A DNA stretch of 64,000 bases from Pyrrhoderma lamaoense (lineage: Eukaryota; Basidiomycota; Agaricomycetes; Hymenochaetales; Hymenochaetaceae), in assembly GCA_002794735.1 (NCBI GenBank), contig NBAZ01000003.1:1302001-1366000 (forward strand). The letters run 5' to 3'. The notes under the pieces were generated by a model that searched no databases, was not told where the DNA came from, and saw nothing but the letters and a program-made list of their open reading frames with translations. How positions within the stretch are numbered: the stretch's first letter is position 1; each line of letters starts with the position of its first letter. This document shows positions 1 through 10,294 of the stretch, in pieces. Position numbers and translations under genes: made by a program.

Positions 1-194
1 AAGGCGCATGTGCATTGTGGGGTTTATCAGTGCACTAGTGTTCCAGAATCTCTGAATGGCTTGATGGCTGACACCTTTCTCTGGTGGGACACGTAAATCA
101 AAATGAATTAAAGCCGTGTCCATCGCAAGCACAGGATGTAACATTGGGTACCGGGATGAGATTGGTGCTCGTACTAAAATCAGTTGGTTAATAC
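1..194. other. window edge, no gene seen
   Basis: No open frame with coding character is visible here. It may be the 3' flank of the small minus-strand ORF that follows, or of a gene outside the window. Confidence 0.3.
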
Positions 195-506
195 TTATAG
201 AGTTGAACAGCAGGTAGCGCCTGTCTCACCGAAATCAGCTTCCCATAATACCTGTCGCGGTTTTGTAGGCGGTGGTGGGACCGACGCTCTTCCACCAAGT
301 AAAGTTGGATAATATTTAGTAAAGCCTGATCCCTCTGTCAAGCTCCATCTTCGTGATTTCTTGACTTTTCTCTCGCTTTTATGCTTCGGAGATACGTTTG
401 GCTCGGGAACAGGAGCGTAGCGTGCATCACCTGAGGGCGGGACCAGATAATATATAGGCTGGACGTACTGGGGCGCGCCTCCGGCGCCGTAGTAAGTGTA
501 TGACAT
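195..506 (-). CDS. small hypothetical protein, proline/tyrosine-rich
   Basis: An intact 103-codon frame starts with MSYTYYGAGGAPQYV and runs through a Pro/Tyr-rich segment. A basic Lys/Arg patch follows at about residues 42-53, then a PPPP stretch near residue 78. It ends in Cys-Cys-Ser-Thr-Leu. The composition looks like a short disordered protein rather than random translation, but I recognise no family. The terminal Cys pair could be a lipidation site, which is speculation. No introns are needed. It could also be the last exon of a longer gene or a chance ORF. Confidence 0.3.
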   Translation of the reverse strand: MSYTYYGAGGAPQYVQPIYYLVPPSGDARYAPVPEPNVSPKHKSERKVKKSRRWSLTEGSGFTKYYPTLLGGRASVPPPPTKPRQVLWEADFGETGATCCSTL

Positions 507-2373
507 TCGCTGTAGTCCCTTCTATGTACAGAGCTTACACGTTCTGATGGCCTTCCGACCACTGGTGTAAAGCTGGACGATACACTGCAAGCCTGATACT
601 CTGATGACAACTTGAAGGCGCGTGGCGGTTGCGGTTACTTTGATCATTTCGACGAGATCGCTGGATTTATGTACGGGCTCTCTACTTTGAAGGTGTATCT
701 CCAAAAAACCTGTTCTCTTTGCGAACATTGCGTTTTCTCCTACCTCTATTTTGCGCTTGACTTAAATTGGGTATCCGAGATCGATGTGGCCACAAAATCA
801 TCTGAACTCAAAAAAAATGTGTTGTATTTTTCCTTGAGATGATTGTCACGATTGTCAAGGTGGTGTTGCATCAACATTTTGCTGCAATGACAAGATATAT
901 AGATACTAAATTCAATCTTAAGTAGAAGGGAAATAAGGTAGTTATGACCTAAAATAAGGTATGGATAGTATCTACACGCTCTGGACGAAATAGGAAGTTA
1001 TGGCAATGTGTGGCGTCCGAGTCATACAAAACCGGCAGCACCCAATTCAAGAGTACTGAATTGACATATTGAGTATCCGGGAGCGGCATGTTAGCGGAAA
1101 GCTTGAGTTGGGTAGAGTCATCCTTTGTCATATCTTTTCCTCCCCCCTTTCTTTACTTTCCACGTCCCACCCACTAAACTCTGTTCTTTCATGTCCTATC
1201 TCTTTTTTCAATCTTCGATTTGTCTGACTACGTAATATCTCGGCATAAAGTCACATGCGGGTGTCCAAACTTCCTGGTTAGATCTGCGCGGCCTTCGGAA
1301 TGGACGGTCGTTGCTGTGCATGAGTGTGTAAAGCTACAAAAAAGATATGTAAGAAATAATGGAAAAATAATATAATGGAAAGTTTGATCTTGTATCAGGG
1401 TCTTTTGAATGGAAGCCTTCTATGGACCCTTTTCCCTTTCCCTTTCACTTTTTAAAAAAGAGCATTCTGGGAAAAGAAGCCCAAATTCTTCGGAGAATAC
1501 CTTCCCTTAGTGGCCGTTTGTAGTCGTCAGCACCAACAACACAAGGGAAATTCTTCTTTATGCTCCTGTAAAACCCGAGGGGAGAAAGCCGTATCAAGCA
1601 TTTCTGCCTTTCCTTTGTGTTTTGCGTTTTGCCTAGTTCAGATCTTAATTAATCAAGTGCACGATTTCATCTCCATCCCTCCGTCATCTTCACGGAAGTG
1701 TTATTAGCTTCCATTAAGCACTCCTTCTCCTAAAATACTGATCATGCTAAGCATCAGGGGAACAATGTACGCCTCTAGAAACCATCAAAGTGGATGCCAG
1801 ATCTAGCTGGGGATTTCTCAGATCTCCACAGGATGATGACGATAAGCCATCTAAGATGAATTGATGCACAGCACACGTGATTCGGAATTTGCCATATATG
1901 GTAATTTCGTCGAAGGGGACAATCATAATGAGTATACAAGTAAACACTTTCATCCTTTATTACACGCGGGCTATGATCTGAAACTGTAGGCGACGTCCAT
2001 ATTCTTGTATAAATTAGAATTATAATTCAAGACAAGCTCCGACAACTGATCAGACAGATCTTATGCATAGTAATCTCTAAGATGCGGTGTTGATGAGACC
2101 CTAGCCTTGTTGAAAGTAGGTTTCGCTACTTGTGGTCCACGGAGAATTCGGGTATGGGAGCCTCATGTAGATGGGATATGATAGCTCCGAACATGTGGTC
2201 CGCACAACAAAAAGCTAATGTACTGAAGGCTCACACGACGTTATGTGTACATAGATTCAACAAGTAGGAATCAAAAAGTATCAAAAGGAAAGTAATAATA
2301 TAAAACTATAGATGCAAAGCAAAACCCAAATTTGTATTCAAACACGTGGTGAACGGGAGTGAGGTAGTTGTTC
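507..2373. other. intergenic, no supported gene
   Basis: Only short open frames of 60-76 codons occur, in several directions, and none resembles a known family. Pyrimidine-rich tracts at about 1130-1210 and 1430-1450 look like promoter or UTR sequence. A minus-strand frame at 1747-1953 reads plausibly for about 40 residues but lacks splice context, so it is not called. Confidence 0.4.
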
Positions 2374-3954
2374 CTAGTTCGATTTCTGATCTTCAGTAGC
2401 TTCTAAGACCCAGGGTTCAGGAGTTACCCATTGGCTTTCTGGTACGCCAAGTTCAAGAAGGGTGGCAAAGGCTTTTGAGAAACTAAATGAAAATAATTAG
2501 TTTCTATTTATAAGTTTCAAGTCCATATACACGACGTACTCTCTGAAGAAGACGTCTTGATCCTCGGCATAAGCTTTAACGTACTTCTTAAAGCTCTTAT
2601 CGGTGACCATAACGTAGTCTGTAGGTAACATCATCAAAGACTGTGTCTTCTTATCCTGAAGTTGCTTAGGGCCATTCCATTTGCGCCAAACCCATCTATA
2701 ATTATGTCAGCGAAGAATAAAACCAAAACACAATAAGGCATACTTTTCATTAAGCAGAAGATTGTAAAAATCATTTGTAAAAGTAGTAGGAGAGAAAGTC
2801 CAAGGACCTTCAAATCCAGAACGATCGGTGTGACAGCGGCCTAAGGCGTGAGCACCGACTAGAGCAACAATCTCCTGGTCATTGAAACTGACACATTACA
2901 GTTATAAATGTCAATCAACTGATGTGTAATCAAGTAACATACCCCATGCGATAGAAAATCTGAAATCCAATTGTTAGTACGATGTCTTTGGATCGAAGTA
3001 AAAGGAAGGAAAAATCTTACGGAACGGACATGGTCGGCGCCCTGACTGGCATCGGGGAGGCGACCATCGGGAGTAGCATCTTTTGCCAAGCCGTCAATTC
3101 TTCCTGGCCTCCAAGGGATCTTCGGCCCTCCCATTTCCTGAAATGGTAGATTAGTCACATTTCAAATAGGTGATTATGATACCTATTGCTTACTTGAATA
3201 GCGCACACTCCGGCAAGAGTCCATAGGTCGCCATAGCTAATCCAAGGGTATTTTGCCTTAATCTTTTCCAAAAGATCTCGAGCGATGTTTAACCCGTTGT
3301 TAGCACCATGAAGGGACTCAGGCTCAAAACGCATAGTAGCGTAATTGCTATAAATATTCATATCAGCATTCAGATACGACTAAGAAAAGAAGATGATAAG
3401 GTTTACCTCCCGCCAGTCTTAGTGTCCTTATCGTAAGTTCCAGAGCTATGCCACGCCAGACGAACAAGAACTGGCCCGTATGACCCATCTGAATAAAATT
3501 ATAGATAAGGCAATATTTCAATTTAATCAAAAGCTTCCGAACCATCATATTCGCTGTTTTCTTCAAGAATCTCAGCAATATCGTTGTATACCTATATATA
3601 GTGTTTAGCTTTGTATCAAATACTGGTATCTAAGGAAATCAACCTTTTGGTAGTCCTCTTTTGTCGGAACAAAGTTTGCCTTGACTTTGATCGCCTGTCC
3701 GCAGACTTGGCCGCATTCTTTGCGGAGTCTGAAGTAGAGTAGACATAGTAGCCTACGCTAACCAGTGCTGCTCCTCCGATTGAAGCGTATAGCCACGTGT
3801 TGTTGGATTCCTTATGAGGACGGGTCGACTCAGTTGACTCGGTTGAGTAATTCCTGAAGGAACGCATACGCATCATCGGACGCGCCGCGGCTCGAGGAGA
3901 GACTGCAAAAGCTGTACGGCGAGCGGGAGCACGAAGAGCTGCAAAGACAGACAT
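2374..3954 (-). CDS. CCP1: cytochrome c peroxidase, mitochondrial
   Basis: Haem peroxidase that reduces H2O2 with electrons from cytochrome c in the mitochondrial intermembrane space. The N-terminus is Arg/Ala/Ser-rich ([18 protein letters not shown]), as in a presequence, and is followed by a hydrophobic segment ([17 protein letters not shown]) that would anchor or sort the protein. Spliced exons give the distal site [14 protein letters not shown], the stretch [16 protein letters not shown], and the proximal-His motif [15 protein letters not shown]. The C-terminus is [15 protein letters not shown]. At least five short introns are needed. At about 3694 the frame slips by one base between the membrane segment and the [16 protein letters not shown] exon. 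A single missing base explains this best; a 62-nt intron with donor GTAGGC would also restore the frame but has no good branch site. Identity is certain from the motifs. Confidence 0.93.
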
Positions 3955-6553
3955 TTCCGCTATATGAATTTCTTAGAATGTTGCGTTGACAGTAGGGAGA
4001 GACAGAGATAGGACGAGAAAGGATTATATAGCACTTTCCCAAGCTCATGTGCATAACCGTGACCTAACGACGTAAGCATGATATTTCATCACGTGTTGCG
4101 GGGTTGGCCAGTCATATTCATCGTATTTGGAAAGTCTAGATCGTCTGACAATCGTTTTTCTTTCGGCGGGGGACTGGTCTTCATAAGTCGGCGGGATTGA
4201 CGGTACCGACTATAGTCGGTGGCTTCACTGTCCTAAACTCGGCTTTAAAACAGCCTCTGCATTTATTTCTGTATTCCATTCAATGAAGCTCTCTTCTCTG
4301 CCCCGTGATGCTTGAGTAGCCTATGCGATTTCTCCTGTTCAGCCCACGGTGCGGTGTCTATAATAACCATCTACCTGTAAGACTCCCACGGAAATTTATG
4401 CCTTAATATGGTCAGGTGAAAGCGTACCTCATGTGAATCTACACAAACGTGAATATCGAGGCTACATGCTTATGTTACTAAATCTTTGACTTCTTCGTCG
4501 GCGCCGCATTTTACAGTTCAATAAGAGATTACGTGGAAGTTTCAATAACGCTTGATTCGCATTGAAACCCCAAGGTAGAAATCAATCATCTGATGCCCTT
4601 AGGGCCTGTTCGGGACACGCGTGATCTCAGTTAACACCTTAAAATAGGATTTACATCCGTAATCCTAGTTTGAGGAATGAGGTACCGTTCGTTAACCTCA
4701 TATCTGTCATTTATGAATCAGTTTTATAATATTGTTTCAATATTCCCATTCGTTTGTTGTACTCTAACAGTCAATATAAGAACGATACCCCAGCATACCA
4801 CACAAGAATTTGTTGTGCTCGAGAGTTCAAATACTAGGTTAGAGCGTAATAATGATCGTTTGGAGTCGGCATGCCGAATGGGCCCTTAAGTCTAACGCAA
4901 TCTATGGAGAGGGCCTTACACAATAAACATCTACAATAATTTTGACATACTGTGAACACACCGTATGCCAACATTTTAATCCCGCGGAAACAACGTGCCA
5001 CCGACCCCATTTGGCTCTCTGGATAGTACCCCTTGAGCTATATTCTTCTCAAGGCCCCATCTATAACACTATCTACATTGAATGGATTCCGACATGCAGC
5101 ACCCCTCGTGTCATACCTGCGACATATGCATTCGGGCAGATTATTCCGAGAAATTTGGGGCGTAAAAGCATGTAAAAGAGCCATCGGTATGTGTCGCGGA
5201 AGCGTGGCAATTGGTAGGAGCTAGTGACTCCAGAATCTTGTCTCCGTCGTTCGATCATGTGTGATTGATCAAGAAGATATGCGGATGAAACTTACCCGTT
5301 CCTCCGGCCATATTTGCATCTATTTGTTTTCTGCCTAAAAAAGGGAACGATGTACTTGGGACCCTTTCGTAACGTCATCGGCGAATCATTCAGGGAATAG
5401 GTATTATAGTGCGATCTTTCTGGTCAGAACTTCGAATACAATGACTAATTCGGCCTTGTATGTTCCTCGAATACGGTCTTTTTATCAACCTAAATTACAC
5501 AGCTTCGTTTCAATAGGGATATCCTGTAGCTCCTATGGCACAGGTCCATAGACGAGACCTCTGATTTTTATGTATTGTTCCTCTGGACTAGATCCGGGAT
5601 CGCACGGATAAACTCCTTCGGATTCGCTTTCTGCTTTATCTCTTTGTTTGCTCCTATCCATATGCTCATAATGGGAATGAAAGGATAGACGCCCATCTGT
5701 CCAATCTAGGTCCGATTATCAACTCGCTATTGAACCAAAAACTATTTTACAAGCGTTGACAAAATAAATCAAAGAATAAATAATAAAAAGGATATTTTTG
5801 CCTGAAATAGCCAAGGCTATGTATGTTTTCCCTTTATACACCATTTGAAGGATTCGGAGTACGTGAATGTATCAGTGATCTTTATAAGTTGTCATTTTTT
5901 ATTTTTATTAGATTAATAGTATGTCTGACTTTTAAAGAATTCTTGCTGCATGGGATTACATATTAACTAGTCGAACGCGCAATTAAAGTGGGTAGAATCA
6001 AAAACACTACTAAAGTATTATTATCTCGCATTTTGCCCTGTACCAGAATAATATCCTGCCTTGTATTTTTTTGTGTTACTTCTAAATTTATCAGTATTTA
6101 TTTTACAAGCTTATTTTTATATTATAGTTAAAAATAACTTTTGTATATTAATTGAAAATATCCACATAAACTATCTTCTCCTGATATACATTATTCATAA
6201 AAGAATATTTGGTTTAAATCGACAATATTTCAGGCGTTTCTCATCTTAAAAATCTTTCTCGCGTTCTGGGTCTAGATCCTTAAGTTCTCGGAAGCTTTAT
6301 AGCACATACTATCCGCCACTCTTTGAAGTTACACTTATTATAATATCTAGTCTCAGACATCTAAAACATACTATTTCTATTTTAATTATTTTGATACGTA
6401 AACGATGAAGAAAGACACCCAGGTAGAAGATCATGAGGGAAAAAGTGTAAAAGAGTGTGTAAAGAACAAGAAGTAAAATACAACATCAAATCACCAACGA
6501 GATAATATCAAAACATATATCGATACCATAGTACAGGAAAGCGAACCCGCCGC
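3955..6553. other. long intergenic stretch with AT-rich core
   Basis: This 2.6 kb holds no supported gene. The part next to 3955 is the CCP1 promoter. A candidate MITE lies at 4599-4888. From about 5740 to 6260 the sequence is very AT-rich with many short stops; the 62-codon plus frame at 6061-6249 is only composition. The end next to 6553 is the 3' flank of the following minus-strand gene. Confidence 0.5.
4599..4888. mobile_element. candidate PIF/Harbinger-type MITE (non-autonomous)
   Basis: A 284-bp segment (4602-4885) is flanked on both sides by the trinucleotide TTA (4599-4601 and 4886-4888), a typical PIF/Harbinger target duplication. The left end reads GGGCCTGTTCGGGA. The reverse complement of the right end reads GGGCCCATTCGGCA, so 11 of 14 terminal positions match. 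The GGGCCTGTT start resembles Tourist-like MITE termini. No transposase frame lies inside; the 70-codon plus frame at 4677-4889 is not recognisable. The short imperfect inverted repeats mean chance cannot be excluded without finding other copies. Confidence 0.5.
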
Positions 6554-8011
6554 TCAATAGTTATCAATTCCAAAGTTGATTTCCTCGTCATCAATACCTG
6601 CCGTTGCAGATCGCAACGCTTCAATTGCCATAGTCAAATCTGAATGATAGTACTCTCCTTGGTAATCTTCGTCCTGAGAAATTAGACTTTCCATAGAATT
6701 AGAACGTGAAACAACTTTTTTAGGAGTAGGATATTCATGTTTGTTGCTTATTAAGGCTCGGATTGTCGCCTCCACTTCTTCTCTGTCTCGTTCCAAACTC
6801 TCGTGAAGCACACGCTTGATATTCCTTGGCATGTCTTTCATTAGTACAAGAGCCTCAGGAGCTTCATCAGATACGGAACGAGTCGGCTTTATGACGATGG
6901 AGTATAGAGAAGATGATGAAGCCCGTCGAGTTATGGTATCAGCTCGTGATCGTGTACGTTTATTAGGTGAGATGATGAATTTCAGATCGTCAAAAGCACA
7001 TGTCTCCTTTTCATTTATAGCTTTGCTGAGAGTACTAGATTTGGGACGACCCTCGGAGTCTGTATCTGGATGTAGAGAAACTGTGGACCACCCCTGGAGT
7101 TTTTCGACTCTGTTAAGAGGAGATCTGTTTTTGCTAAAGCTCTCAAAGTCCTGTTCAGAACGATTCTGAATTGAAAAAGACTCCTGGCAACGGACCACTG
7201 CCTCTTTGTTCGGTGCTTTCTTGAGGCTTTCTATCATCTTCCACGTTTGTCCAGCACTGTCATACGAGGATCCAGAAGAAGTTCCTGATGCTGTATAATT
7301 TCCAAGCGATGCATCATATCCCATGCGGGGAGCAACAAGCGGGTTTTCAGGGAGAGCAGGAGCACCATCAACCTGTAAATGCTTATCTTTGTTGAGAAAG
7401 AGTATGGCGTCCACATCTTTTGATACTGGCCTAGGTGCGAAAGATAACCTGTAAGGAGAAGGAGAAGGTTTCGGAGTGTCCGGTAGTGCTTTTGAGACAC
7501 GCTTTCCCTTACTACCTGACAATTGCCTGATGAGACCAGGAAGATGGACTCTGAGAGCATCCTTTCTTTGGCGGGCTCCAGACCGGCTCTGAGAATTTCG
7601 CGTGCCCGAGTCGCCCATGCTTTCTGAAATACCCTTCACGTTTGATGGATAAGAATAAGATCCAGAGATCGTGGCTTTCTTCTCCTTCGGCGGTAAAGAT
7701 TCAGATGCTTCAGTCCTCTGATCTCGTTTCTTCTTTGTCTTTGTGGCGAATGATATAGATGATGATATAGATGGTAAGATCTTTCGTTGTGCCAATGAAT
7801 CATCATCCGACGTGGCTTCGTCTCTTTTTCGTGGAAGAGGGTACTGACGAACACCCGGCTCAGTCGGCTTGTTCTTGGCAGAGATGTCTATTATTGGAAT
7901 CTCGTCTATCGCGGGGTCAATACGATCTTTCCGTTGTGAAGAGGCTTTATGTTGTTCACTAGGTGGTCGTTGTCGTATACTTGTCTGCAACATTTCAGCG
8001 ACGGCGCCCAT
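6554..8011 (-). CDS. Ser/Arg-rich hypothetical protein, about 485 aa
   Basis: A continuous 485-codon frame with strong coding character, rich in Ser, Arg, Lys and Pro and probably disordered. It contains phospho-site-like RRASSSS, RSRADTITRRASS and SRSNSMESL patches in the C-terminal third, which suggest kinase regulation. The last 30 residues (DLTMAIEALRSATAGIDDE then INFGIDNY) may form a short helix with an acidic tail. I recognise no domain. The frame stays open upstream of the ATG for about 30 codons (reading PGTPPAFTEVPKTQQLRAA), back to an acceptor-like CAG at 8101. A short upstream coding exon is therefore possible and the start is uncertain. Confidence 0.65.
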   Translation of the reverse strand: MGAVAEMLQTSIRQRPPSEQHKASSQRKDRIDPAIDEIPIIDISAKNKPTEPGVRQYPLPRKRDEATSDDDSLAQRKILPSISSSISFATKTKKKRDQRTEASESLPPKEKKATISGSYSYPSNVKGISESMGDSGTRNSQSRSGARQRKDALRVHLPGLIRQLSGSKGKRVSKALPDTPKPSPSPYRLSFAPRPVSKDVDAILFLNKDKHLQVDGAPALPENPLVAPRMGYDASLGNYTASGTSSGSSYDSAGQTWKMIESLKKAPNKEAVVRCQESFSIQNRSEQDFESFSKNRSPLNRVEKLQGWSTVSLHPDTDSEGRPKSSTLSKAINEKETCAFDDLKFIISPNKRTRSRADTITRRASSSSLYSIVIKPTRSVSDEAPEALVLMKDMPRNIKRVLHESLERDREEVEATIRALISNKHEYPTPKKVVSRSNSMESLISQDEDYQGEYYHSDLTMAIEALRSATAGIDDEEINFGIDNY

Positions 8012-8442
8012 CGCACGGGGAACATGAGTAGAACTCAGGTTCTTTGCTGCAGCACGAAGCTGTTGCGTCTTCGGGACTTCTGTGAAGGCTGGCGGCGTCC
8101 CTGGTTGAAATGGGTTTTGTTTTCAATATTGCTTTTTATTGAGCCAACGTAGAATTTACCTTCATCGTCAAAGTCTTATTATGAAAATTTACAGAAAGGA
8201 AGGTGTGTCAAGTAAGTCAGAAAATTTGTCTCTGTCTGCCCTGCAGAGGTGAGACAAAAAGCGGAAAAGGTTGTGTGGTGAGTAAAAACAGCCTGGACAC
8301 ACCACACTAGCTTTATAAACAGATTATAGAGCCACAAAACATGAGGATGAATAATACATTCATAAAGCGCAAGGCAAATCACAAATGAGGAAGCCTAGCG
8401 GGAGGCCCACAAGTTTCCTTTGTTCTTCCAATTCTCAGTAGG
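8012..8442. other. intergenic / possible 5' exon of the upstream Ser-rich gene
   Basis: The first 90 bases continue the reading frame of the Ser-rich minus-strand protein and may be coding after splicing. A donor-like GTAAAT lies at about 8159. The remainder shows no supported gene. It separates two minus-strand genes, so it holds a promoter for one and the 3' end of the other. Confidence 0.35.
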
Positions 8443-8774
8443 CTATATATTGTCTCGCCAAATTGCGTCCGAACCAGCCTCAGTTGCCCATTATGATCGA
8501 TATTGTAAGTTTGTTAGCAAGAGAAATGCTGAAATTTATATACTTGTCTTGAAACACCGTAGTCAATGAACCTTTTATAGGCATCCGTTAATATTTGAAG
8601 AATGCCAGATGCAGCGTGTTGCTCTGATGACAGTAATGAGACACTTCTAGGTCCAACTTTCTCTACTTCTGATTCACACGGATCACTCTCGCGTTCACAC
8701 ACCAATTGCTGTTTTAGTTTATTTGAATGCCCACGCCACGGACGCGTCCGAAACTTTATGAAACACGCGTTCAA
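8443..8774 (-). CDS. small unknown protein, about 88 aa, one intron
   Basis: Exon 8774-8544 encodes a basic N-terminus and then a helical-looking segment (SLLSSEQHAASGILQILTDA) ending FIDYGVSRQ. A 65-nt intron (8543-8479; GTATAT donor, GCTAAC branch, GAG acceptor) joins it in phase to AGSDAIWRDNI and a stop. The clean splice and the plausible C-terminus argue for a real gene. Its ATG is only 64 bp from the ATG of DCC1 on the other strand, so the two share a promoter region. I do not recognise the family. A small subunit of a chromatin or replication complex would fit the context, but that is inference. Confidence 0.5.
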
Positions 8775-8838
8775 GTACTAGAAAATTAAGTTTTCCAGCA
8801 CGCGTGACTTTCATTTTCAATTATCATCACAAACGGAC
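8775..8838. promoter_or_regulatory. bidirectional promoter between the 88-aa gene and DCC1
   Basis: Only 64 bp separate the two divergent start codons. This leaves room for very short 5' UTRs and makes a shared promoter likely, perhaps with elements inside the coding sequences. No TATA box is obvious. Confidence 0.4.
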
Positions 8839-10188
8839 ATGGCAGATTTCTCTATCCATTTCAGTTCCTCCTCCTCCGAGGGCATCGCTGGTCCTTGCAA
8901 ATATAAACTCGTGGAGCTTCCCAAAGAACTTGTCGCAGTTATCGAATCTGGTACACAACAATGGTTGAGTAACAATTCTCCCCTGATTACCACTGTATCC
9001 CTATTGGTCCTGAACTCTGAAAAAGCCTTTCCATTCGAGGGAGGCCAGATGATGATGCTGTTTTATGTACTGCAGATAGGACATTTGGAATTCGTGCCGT
9101 GACCATCTCGAACGCATATTACATGCTCTCACCTCCTAATCCTGGGGAACCAGGGGATGCTGTAATTCGAGGGGTGGTTAGCCAAGTCACTGAATTCCAA
9201 CCCTCAATAGCAAAACTTCATAGACTACGTGGTCTGCTCAGAGGGTGTGAATACGACGGAGAAGATATTGATGACCAAGTAAGTGAACGATGTAATAACA
9301 ACATACAAGTTGTTTACCTAGTGTATACGAGGATCGAGAGAGGCGGCTCCTTGATGAAGTTAAATCTGAACTACAAGCAAGTGATGCAGAGATTGAGGCG
9401 GGCTGCGAGATAGGCATATTCTAGTGCTTAATAATGAACTACGGCCAATGACTATGGATCACCTGAATACTGTTCTTGAGCTCATTCTTAATACACTCGT
9501 CGCATGTACTTTGTCTCACAACGCTGCTCCTGTACCCGACGTCGTTGAAGTGTTGCAAAGTGAACACGAGATTCCGCCAGAAGTCACGCTTCAAGTTCTG
9601 TCATGGTTCGGGGATATCAACGAGTTGAATTCCGGAGAAAAGTCGTGGTCGATGGATGCCAAAAAATTAGTGAGGCAAATAGGTATCGGCATCTTAAGCT
9701 CACACAGGGTGCTTTCACATTCTATTCCTGCTCTAGTCCTCAAAATTCATACTCATTACTACATAAGGGTACACCTGTCGCCGAAGATGAGTTACTGAAG
9801 AAATGGAGAGCAGCAGTTGGGGACACATTTGAAGCTCACGTCAACTTGAGCCTTTTATCAGTATGACACATATTTCAAGACATTACCACACTTAACATGA
9901 CCAACATCTCTCTTTTAGGGGAACTTCATATGTACTAGTCAAGCCTTAGCAAGCAATAGTCTAATAACCTACTTTCCGTCATCCGAGTTACCTATAAGCC
10001 CTGGTGATCGCTTTTCCGAACTCTTCATGATGAAATCCAAGTGGAAGGCACAAGAGATAACTCCCTTTTTAGATGACGTCGTGGCTGATTTAAAGGAAAG
10101 GGACAAACTCCTCATGAAATATGCAAGAAGTATCACAGATAAAGAAGGTATAGTTTGGTACACTACAAAAGGTGGGACAGTAATCTAG
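8839..10188 (+). CDS. DCC1: sister chromatid cohesion protein Dcc1 (RFC-Ctf18 subunit)
   Basis: Subunit of the alternative clamp loader Ctf18-Dcc1-Ctf8, which acts on PCNA in cohesion and the replication checkpoint. After removing a 62-nt intron (GTTGAG donor, CCTGAAC branch), the N-terminal part reads RPDDDAVLCTADRTFGIRAV, matching the family core. The middle contains LLDEVKSELQASDAEIEA followed by RHILVLNNELRPM. The C-terminal winged-helix part contains ELLKKWRAAVGDTF, then RFSELFMMKSKWKAQEITPF and LMKYAR, ending near KGGTVI. Introns at about 9709-9767 (59 nt) and 9863-9918 splice in phase. At 9400-9402 (GGG) the frame needs one extra base; the sequence on both sides is conserved, so this is probably an assembly error. 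The acceptor of the intron near 9290-9345 is also uncertain. Confidence 0.85.
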
Positions 10189-10294
10189 TAGATAGGATAC
10201 ACAAAGAATGTATATACAATAGCAGAACTAAGTTTTAGTAATTCCATCATTAAATACCGTTAACATAGCTGAAGAGGGAGAATAAACCGCGTAA

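Noticed and set aside
6061..6249. 62-codon hydrophobic plus frame
   Set aside because: It lies in a very AT-rich tract where Ile/Leu/Phe/Tyr-rich frames arise by composition.
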